A stretch of 64,000 nt of DNA from Reclinomonas americana ATCC 50394. Its lineage: Eukaryota > Jakobida > Jakobea > Jakobida. Location: positions 106,785 to 170,784 of the forward strand of contig PS015081.1 of the NCBI GenBank assembly GCA_048213135.1, in the 5' to 3' direction. The translations under genes were made by a program, and so were the position numbers. This document shows, piece after piece, positions 56,134 through 64,000 of the stretch (positions within the stretch are counted from its first letter, which is position 1; every line of letters begins with the position of its first letter). A model generated the notes under the pieces. It worked only from the letters and a program-made list of their open reading frames with translations. It was not told the origin of the DNA and did not search any database.

Positions 56134-59100
56134 ATGTCAAACCTCGACTTGCTGGGCTTCAGCAACGAGCCTGCAGTGGAGAAGCTGCTGAAGAAGAATG
56201 GCATGCGCACAAGAGACACTCTTTTCACTTTCACTCTCACTCTCACTCACTCTCTTGCACGCGCACACAGGCGACTTTTATGTCATGTTCTCTGGCAATG
56301 TGCGCAAGATGTCGGGCTCGTCGTGGAGTGAACGCATGCTGTTGGTGTCGGAGACCACTGTGTTCTTCCTCAACAAGGGTTTCAAGTACAAGAGGAAGTT
56401 GCGATGCCCTCCTCTCTCTCACACACACTCTGCCTCTCTCTCAGTGTGTCACACGTCGCGCATGTTTGTGTGCACGCAGATTCAAGATTGAGAACATTTC
56501 TCGCATTCTGCGATCGCGACGCGGCGAAGAGTTTGCTCTGGTCGTCAAGGACAAGGTGTTTCGCCTGGCCAGTCCCTACAAGGAGAGCATTGTCAACATT
56601 ATCTTCGATGTCAACTTGGATAACACCGGTGCAGCCATTCCCACCGATGCCTATGTTCGTCTCTCTCGCTCGCAGTTGTCTTTTACTGTGCTTGAGTGTC
56701 GCTCATTGTCGCACAGGATGGAAACGTGTACACGGCACTGGATAGGCCGCCCGGCGACGAGGACGATGATGGTGAGAGCAGCTATGCGCAGCCGTCGTCG
56801 ACTGCGGCGGCGGGTGCTTCTGGAGGGCGAGCGAATGGCGGCACCTCGCGGCTGTCTGCGGATATGGATCACCACGACGATGGTGACGGGGATGGCGGTC
56901 GAATGGGTGGGGATGATGATGACGACGAGGATCAGGAGGAGCGCGATCAAAAGGAGAGACAGCAGGTGCGGTGGAGCTGATCGCTATATTTTGTGATTGT
57001 GTCGCTTACCGCTGCCTGCTTGTAGGCTGCCGCCACCGAGTACGAGCGACTGATGCAGACGGGTGACGAGTACCTCTTGTCGAGTCTGGTGGAGAGGTGT
57101 GTTGTTGCTGCTTGCCAGCCTTCCTTTTTGTCACTCCTGTCGCTCACCGGCATGCAGCGATCAACCGTACGGCACGCTGCGCACCATCATCACCAAGCAC
57201 AAGGCGCAGTCGTTTCTGGCGAAACTGAAAGCCTTCACGGAGCAGCAGGCGGTGCGAATCGAGAGTCTGTGCAAGGACCACTACGAAGAGTTTTTGCGCT
57301 CGGTGGCGCAGCTCAAGACGGCGCGCGCCGATGCCGATGTGCTGCGGAATCGCATGATGGATCTGCGTGCCAATGTGCATGTGAAGGCCACCGAGGCGCT
57401 TGACTTGGTGCGTGCGTGTCCTTCCCGCCACAGCATGCCATCTTCAACATTCACTGACCCGTGAATGCACTGCAGGCCAAGACCGTGGTCGCTTTCAAGA
57501 AAGTGCGCGACAACATGCGCGAGGTGTTTACTCTGATCTTGCGCTTGAAGGAGATCGCCGACATGGCGTCCAAGTGCACGACGCTGTTGCAAGAGGTGCG
57601 TCGGCATGATATCCATCCCCCTTTCATGTCTCTCTCTGTTCTCACAGTCTTGAGGGCAGGCCGAGGAAGCCGAGACGCGGGAAGTTGAGGTGCACCGGCA
57701 GGAGATGGCCAGTGGACCGCGCACTCGACAGGCACTTCTCGGCGCGCGATCGAGGGAACGGGGTGCCAGTGCGGGCGGCACCGGTCGAGCTTCGCGGTTT
57801 GACGACGCCACGGACACGGCGACGTCTGCCGATTCACGACCTCGTCGTGGCGGGTGAGTGTGTGTGAGTATGTGTGCAACTCGACTCCTCTTCACATCCT
57901 CACCTCTCGCGATGCAGTGAGAGGCATGCCAAGCGGCAAGCAGCGCGTGCAGCGGCGACCGCTGTGGCAACTGCCTCACCGGCCACCACGACCGCACGGA
58001 CTCCGCCTGGCGAGTCCAGTTTCAGACCGCACTTTTTCAAGGCGCTGATGGTAGGTCACGTGAGGGTGTCCATTCACCGTCGCCACTTGTTCACTCTCTT
58101 GTGCAGTTGGTGCAACGAATGGAGGAGCAGTTGTCACCATTGCGGCGGCTAGAATACGCCAAGTTCTTGTGTTGCGTACCAGCCGTGCAATCTGCATGGT
58201 GTTGCGATCATTTTTGCTCACTTGCCAAGGCCCCAGTGAATCGCTTCCCGGCTATTCGCACACGCATCAAGCACGTGGTCACCATGAAGTTCAATCGATG
58301 GCTGGAAAAGTGCGTTGTTCTCTGCGCGTTGTGGCTATCGATCGCCATTCCTCACTCATGCGCACTGCATGAACGCAGAACGCGGTCACTAGCTGGAGAG
58401 ATTGGCTCACTGGCCATTCTGCGAGTGGACCAGAAACTGCGTGCCGAGGATGAGCGACGCCGTCGTGATTTCTCGTTTGAGGTGAGAGGGCCTGCACTGA
58501 TGCGCATTCTTCGCCGCCGTCAAACTCACCTGCTGTTCTTTTCGTGTGCTGCAGGAGACCGAGGACAGCGTGGGTGCCACGTCAGGCGCTGCCGCCGCGG
58601 CCGGCGGATCTGGAGCCAGTTTCCGACCACGACCGGGAGCGGCAGTGTCGCAATGGGACGCCGACAGAGGTGACGTGCTGTTCTTGTCGCTTCACACACG
58701 CTCGCCTGTGTGCTGAACTTGCTTTGTTCAACAGAAAATGTCGTCTCCTCGCTGGGAGTCGATTTCTCGCCGCTGTACTTGTGCGCGCAGATTTACGTGC
58801 AGCTCGATGCTGTCACCGAATTCAAGGCGTACTATACCGGCAACCGGCGGGTATGTTGTTGGTGATTTCCGTGACGCACTCGTCGATGCTGCCTCACACG
58901 TCCGCCGCCGCTGCCGCAGGTACAACTCACGCACGACATGAAGAAAGCCGAGGCCTCGCCGAATGTCCTCGGAGGCGGCAGCAACATTGTGCCCGTCGCC
59001 GAAGGTGTCATGCTTGTCCACATGTCTCTACGGTGTTTCTTGTGCTCATCGATTCTGTGTGGCACAGACGGCAATGCACTCAAGGGCGACGAGCTGATCC

Positions 59101-60899
59101 TTGCCGTGTCGGAGGACTACCTGCAGCGAGTGGCCGGTCACTTTGTCGTGGAGTCAGAGGCGCTGCGCACGACCGGCGGCCTCATCTCCGCCGTGGAGGT
59201 GGCCGGCATGTGGGAGGAAGCGTCGCGGCTGCTACGCGGCTTCATGGACACGCAATTTGGCAACATTAGGGATCCGGGCAATTTCATCGACCTGAAGGAC
59301 ATTTTCATGTCGTTCACCTTTACGATGCAGCAGTACGACCTCAACGTGGCCATTCTGCTCGAGTACATTGAGTCAGCACGCGACCAGTTCGACAAGGTGC
59401 TGCTGCAGAAGGCGCTGGAGAAAGTGGACGAGGTAGGAGAGATGCTTTTCGCGACGTGCATCTCTCTCTTTTTGCTAACGACTTGCACCATGCATTGATA
59501 CAAGGCCTTGTCACCAAAGAAATTCGAAGCACTCAGCGTCTCCAGCGCGACCGAGTTCCGTGAGATCATTCAAGACCGCAAGCTGCAACAGATCCTGCCC
59601 GACTCGTTCAACTCGGCGCCGAAACGGTGGGTTTCACACACGCTCTTCACTCTTCGTCTCTCTCCCCTCTGAATCGTCGTCTTGCAGATATCCGGTGCGG
59701 CTACCGTTCTCCAATGCAGTGCCGGCGCTCTGTCAAGTCGTGCAGCAGTTCATCGACTCGTACATTCGCTTCACGCTGCATCTACCGGAGATGAACGATG
59801 CTGTGAAGAAGGGAGTGGTAGATCTTGTGCGCTGCATGGTCAGCGTGATCCAGCGCCAGATGACCGAGATGCCGGTGGACTCGATCGAGCAGTCGGCGCA
59901 ACTCTGTGTCGACGTCGAATACGTGCGCTTCGCCTGCGACGTGTTTGAGCAGGAGACCTTTGCGCGACAAGCCGAGTCGCAGTTCCGACAAATGTGAGTC
60001 ATTCGTTGCACTTCTTGTGAGAGGCGACCAGCTGAATGGTGCGTGTGTGCTCGCAGCACGCCGGCTGCCGAGCGTGTGCGCTTCCTCGAACTGTGCCGGG
60101 AGCAGCTGATTGGCGCCCGCAACCGCGGTCAGGAGCTGATTCTGCGCTCGGTCGTGCACCGAGTCGACCAAATCATGTCGGCCACAGCCGACATTGTGTG
60201 GTGCGTATGTGTAAGGAGGGGCCTTGCCGTCTGCATCGTCTCACTGTGTGTGTGCCATAGGCTACCAACGCGTCTGGCCGACGAACCTGGCCACTGGGTG
60301 CAGGAGCTGCTACGCTTTCTGCAGCTGACGTTTGTCTCGATGACTGATGTGCCGGCGGTGGTGTTGGAGCACCTGCAACTCAAGACCCTGCAGCATGTTG
60401 CCAACAAGCTCATGGTGTGTTTACTTCGGAGAGCGCAGGTCATTCTTTGACTCTCACCCTAGCGCGCACACAGGATGTGGTCACCGCGCCGCGCTCGGTC
60501 AACTTGCAAGGCCTGGTCAATTTCACGCAGGATCTCGGTCTGGTCGAATTCTTTGCCATTGGTCTCCCCACCAACTGCCAGGACCTTTTCTCCGAGTTGC
60601 GCCTGGTGATGGACATTCTGACAGCCGACGGTGGCCTGGCGGGAATCGAAGAGAAGGCGGTGTCTACTGGAAGCGAGTTTGCTCACAATGAGCGACTGGA
60701 GCATCTTTTTACCACCGTGGTCGACAAGTTGCGTGCCTGCATGTGATTTTTGCAAGTCATGGCCGAGCTCATCGTTGTCGGTGCTGGATGCAGGGTGAAG
60801 AATTTCAGCAAGCGCGATGCCACGAAAATCAAGCAGGCAGCTGCCGCGGCGGCACAACGGGCGCGCGCCAGTGGTATGGGCGGAGGCGGTGCACCATGA
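56134..60899 (+). CDS. EXOC6: Exocyst subunit Sec15 (EXOC6) with N-terminal PH-like domain
   Basis: Residues about 1-110 form a PH/TH1-like module: MSNLDLLGFSNEPAVEKLL, GDFYVMFSGNVRKMSGSSW, RMLLVSETTVFFLNKGFKY, FKIENISRILRSRRGEEF and KVFRLASPYKESIVNIIF. An acidic Gly/Asp linker follows. The Sec15 body begins LLSSLVE...YGTLRTIITKHK and FLAKLKAFTEQQAVRIESLC, then RSVAQLKTARADADVLRNRM and LRRLEYAKFL. Later come FSPLYLCAQIYVQLDAVTEF, VAGHFVVESEALRTTGGLI, IRDPGNFIDLKDIFMSFTFT, YPVRLPFSNAVPALC, FIDSYIRFTLHLPEMND and ELRLVMDIL. It ends RASGMGGGGAP-TGA. Sec15 links Rab GTPases to the exocyst at secretory sites. More than fifteen exons; the middle Ala/Arg-rich joins are approximate. Confidence 0.85.
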
Positions 60900-60982
60900 A
60901 TTGAAACAGTACGCTTACATTTTTTTCAAGTCTTGCACGATATCATTATTATTACACGTACAAGGTTGGCTTCCTCCCGGCG

Positions 60983-62632
60983 CTATCGCACCGCACTGCG
61001 TATCAATGCTGGTGGACGCAAGCCGGCCAGGCGCTGATTGATTCCCTCTTCGTGGACAGCGGCAAAGCGCACACGTCCTCGGCTTGCAGGCACCTCTGCA
61101 GAGGCAAGGAGTGTGAGGAGCAGCAAGTACAAGAAGAGAGGGGGAAGAGGAAAGGTGACACACCTGGCGGTGATCGCTCAACCGCGGATGGCGACAAGTT
61201 CAACGAACGGAAGGCCTCCATGTCGCCGATGAAAATGTGGTGCGGTGCCGAAGGTACAGAGCCCTCCATTCTGCGCTGCAGGGTGAGCTATGCAGATAGA
61301 GGGACAAGCGGAAGAAGAATCGGTGCGCAACAAGGGTGAGATGGCGCCCTGCTGTCGCCTTCTGAGCATGACAATCGCCGTGTCGGCCTGCTTGACCGCG
61401 TGCTGTGAGGGTGGGCATGTGAGATCTAGACGTAGTGGGCGGGGCACAAGCAACCAGGTGCGCCACCTACCACATGTGTTTGCACTGCTGGTGCGCGACC
61501 AGCACCGCCAATCAGCAGCAGCGACGACAGCTGCTGTTGTTGTTGTTGCTGTTGCTGTAATGAGGCCGGTGAGCTCATGGCCAGCCTGCGCACCAGCGGC
61601 ACTGGTGAGGCAGAGGAGCGTCGCTGGCGCTGTGCTGCGGGCGGTGCGAGCGTCGCTGGTGTGGCAGTGGTGGCAGCAGCGGCGGCGGGGATCACTGGTG
61701 AGCTCGCCGACACCACCGGCGACGGCGGCGACGACACGCGCGGACTCGGACTCCCCATGGCGTCCACACTCGCACTGGTTGCAGCACCGTCGGTGGCCAC
61801 CGGCGACGAGGGCGACACAAGAATCGGTCGCGACCGGCTCGGCGGAGTCGGCGACAACGAGTACGAGCGCGAACCACCAGCGCGGAGGATTGGCGTTGCC
61901 AGCACCGGCTGTCGCTCCAATGCCGACAGCCGCTGCCGCTGCTCATCATACACGATATGAACAGCACCAATCGACGGGGTCTTTCTGTGTCGCGGCCGCT
62001 GCGATGACGACGGCGGCGGCTGCTGCGGCTGCTGCTGTTCCTCGTCGACCTCCCACGCCTGCGGCCATGAATCCGGACGCTCGTCCGCATTCGATTTCCC
62101 TCCTCCGGATCCTCGCGACCTCATCCATATACGTGCCGCATTGCTGGCCGCAGCAGCCGACACCTGTGTGTCAGTGAGTGAGTGATAAGAGATTGTGCGA
62201 CGAGGGACCGAACGAACCGCCCGCGGCTTCGAATCAAGGCCGCCACTATCGGCGCCCACACTCGGCAGTCGCTGCACGTGGTGATTCACCGGGGTCAACA
62301 CACTGGCCGACGATAGTCTCCGCCTGTTGAGAGTACGTGAGTGAGTGAGTGTGAGAGCAACACGCAATGTATATGCGACGTAACGATGAGGGCTGGACGC
62401 GCGGAGCAGGCCCCACTCCCGACGCCGATGGCAGTGACGATAATGATGCTGGTGAGGGTGGTTCAATGGGTGGCACAGTGACCACACGACGCGAAAGCTG
62501 TGCCAGTGAGAGTGAGTGTGAGTGTGAGAACTCATTTCCCGCACCCTGACATACTCGACGAGTCGCACAAACCGAGGCATTGTTGAGCAGCACGCGCTGT
62601 GCGCCGGCACTGGCCGAGTTGCTGCGCTGCAT
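60983..62632 (-). CDS. Ser/Pro/Gln-rich protein of unknown function
   Basis: The start MQRSNSASAGAQRVLLNNAS is followed by an intron with GAGT repeats, then a long exon: RRLSSASVLTPVNHHVQRL, RRTISYHSLTDTQVSAAAAS, ADERPDSWPQAWEVDEEQQQ, TPSIGAVHIVYDEQRQRLSA, many SP/TP sites, polyalanine and a run of about nine Gln. A gtaggt donor ends it. Small exons follow (HAVKQADTAIVMLRRRQQG; APHHIFIGDMEAFRSLNL), and it ends RGRVRFAAVHEEGINQRLAG...SAVR-TAG. The tail segments look folded or conserved; the rest looks disordered and phosphorylatable. No family is recognised. It converges with Sec15, 83 bp apart. Confidence 0.55.
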
Positions 62633-62725
62633 GTGTGTCGTGGTGGCCTCCACGCGCGCTGAGTTGATCGTTTTCTTTTGTGTTTGGTGTCACGTGGGTG
62701 CATCATTGAGTCGGTGCAGGGCCAT

Positions 62726-64000
62726 TCATTCGCCACTCGTTTTTCGCGCAAAAGACAGCGTCTGTTGCAAACCGCTGTCGAGATCCCATTTCGGTTGCCA
62801 GCCACATGAGAGGAGACGATGCACGCAGGCCATGGAGTGTTTTACGTCACCCGGACGCGCGTCCGCGTGTACAATGGTGCTGGACGAGGGGTTCGTGATT
62901 GGTTGGTAATCAAATCGCACGCCGGTTTGTGTGTGTCACACGCGATTCAGCTCACCTTGCGGACGACAGTGCGCCAATGATGCGCGCCGCCAGCTGGTTG
63001 ATGGTGATGGACTGGCCGTAGCCGACATTGTAGACGCCGGGCGGCACGCAGTCGCCGTGCAGCGCCACATAAACATTGGCCTGCTTGCGCGCGCGTGAGC
63101 GAGACATGCTGCGCGTGGCACCACGACCATCGAGGACGCAACGCTGGCCACATCGCGCACATACACAAAGTCACGCGTCTGTTCGCCGTCGCCAAACACG
63201 GAGATGGGCTCGTTCGCCAGCGCACGCTGCACAAAGAGCGGAATCGCCGCCGCATACGCCGAGTGCGGGTTCTGTCGCTCGCCAAACACATTAAAGTAGC
63301 GCAGACACACGGCCGTCATCGTCGATCCGCTGGCGTCGGCCGCCGAGAACAGCTTCAGTGCGTAGAACTCGCCATCGAATTTGGAGAGTGCGTACGGACT
63401 GGCACCGCGAAAGGCCGCGTCCTCGGTCCACCCATCGACGCCCATGAACGAGTCGTCGCCACCATAAATGGCCGCCGTCGACGACAGCACCACTCGCTGC
63501 ACGGTGCCACATCGTCGACACGCCTCCAGCAGCGTCAACGTGCCCAACGAGTTCTGCTTCACATACTCTGCACGCGAAACAAAAAAGGCTCGGCGAGCGA
63601 AGGCAGGTGACTGTTGGCGATGCAGGCAAGGCACGAAACTGGCCGGATCGCTCATGCTCTCAGGCACCGAGATGGCCGCTGCAAGTCACACGGTCACTCC
63701 CAATACATCGCTTTTGCAAGACGGTCGCTCACTGACTGACCTGCAGTGTGAAACACAAAATGCACGCCATCGCGCAACGCCGCCTCCACATCCCCCGCCA
63801 CTGTCACATCACCCTTGATGAACTCCACTCGCTCCTTTGACAGAGTGAGTGAGACACACTCTGTCGCGATGCGATCGGGAGAATACACACCATCACATGC
63901 GCGAGGTTATCCAAGCTACCCGTCGACAAGTCATCCAACACACGTACTCTATCAAAGCACATGAGACGTGCACACGAAAACGGGGGGAAAAGGGGACGAA
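62726..64000 (-). CDS. Extended-SDR nucleotide-sugar epimerase (UDP-glucose 4-epimerase-like), 3' part
   Basis: The gene runs off the right edge, so the N-terminal GxxGxxG is missing. Visible parts: VRVLDDLSTGSLDNLAHV, VEFIKGDVTVAGDVEAAL, VFHTA and PESMSDPASF, YVKQNSLGTLTLLEACR, VVLSSTAAIYGGDD, the catalytic YALSK in ASPYALSKFDGEFYALKLF, LRYFNVFGERQNPHSAYAA, PISVFGDGEQTRDFVYVRDV, GVYNVGYGQSITINQLA and ADARPGDVKHSMA. It ends ARKTSGE-TGA. The layout is that of NAD-dependent UDP-hexose 4-epimerases and related dehydratases that make nucleotide sugars. Substrate cannot be told. The splice sites of short introns are approximate. Confidence 0.85.

Noticed and set aside
61290-62177. Plus-strand open frame antisense to the Ser/Pro/Gln-rich gene
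   Set aside because: Composition is an Ala/Thr/Arg shadow of the minus-strand Gln/Ser/Pro codons, with no motif or splice support.

Overview
The window is nuclear DNA of a protein-dense, intron-rich unicellular eukaryote, broken by eleven runs of N. It is GC-rich, and its introns are mostly 30-150 nt with GT-AG ends, often running through CA/TG or CT microsatellite before a tgtgcag-like acceptor. The gene set suggests a flagellated heterotrophic protist: a Dpy-30/RIIa-type enolase, a CDKL kinase, a prominin-like pentaspan protein, heterotrimeric G alpha, a polycystin-1-like GPS receptor, exocyst Sec15 and Cdt2. An amorphean flagellate (a relative of animals, or an apusomonad-like lineage) would fit, but the sequence alone does not settle this. 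The standard genetic code is used, since TAA, TAG and TGA all end genes.

Layout. 1-4,744: the 3' end of a small zinc-finger gene (+), a WD-like beta-propeller gene (-) and an acidic, proline-rich nuclear-type protein (-). 5,253-8,469: a short amphi-Trp protein with a mitochondrial-type leader (-), a Med9-like Mediator subunit (+) and an S26 inner-membrane-peptidase-like protein with both catalytic positions changed (+). 8,719-15,864: prominin-like (-), SEC13 (+) and a degenerate kinesin-like protein behind a CUE-like segment (+). 16,194-24,694: polyglutamine CDKL kinase (-), divergent from a coiled-coil protein of unknown function (+), then enolase (+). 25,237-31,401: molybdenum cofactor sulfurase (+), convergent with a G protein alpha subunit (-). 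31,841-48,427: one very large exon-rich gene for a cell-surface receptor (signal peptide, NHL repeats, an array of one-exon IPT-like repeats, CUB, REJ-like, GPS, then polycystin-1-type membrane segments). 48,619-52,774: a Sec14/CRAL-TRIO protein and a 7TM protein (+). 53,143-64,000: Cdt2 (+), an ACOT13-like thioesterase (-), exocyst Sec15 with a PH-like N-terminus (+), a Ser/Pro/Gln-rich protein (-) and the 3' part of an extended-SDR nucleotide-sugar epimerase (-).

The genes form no pathway cluster. They are ordinary eukaryotic housekeeping and signalling genes, often in tight divergent pairs (74-183 bp between starts) or convergent pairs. The most interesting signals are the amphi-Trp protein, the channel-less polycystin-1-like receptor with its expanding one-exon repeat array, the degenerate kinesin and S26 peptidase, the docking-domain enolase and the PH-like domain on Sec15. 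Exon boundaries come from reading frames and splice signals by eye; they are firm where phases close and approximate elsewhere.
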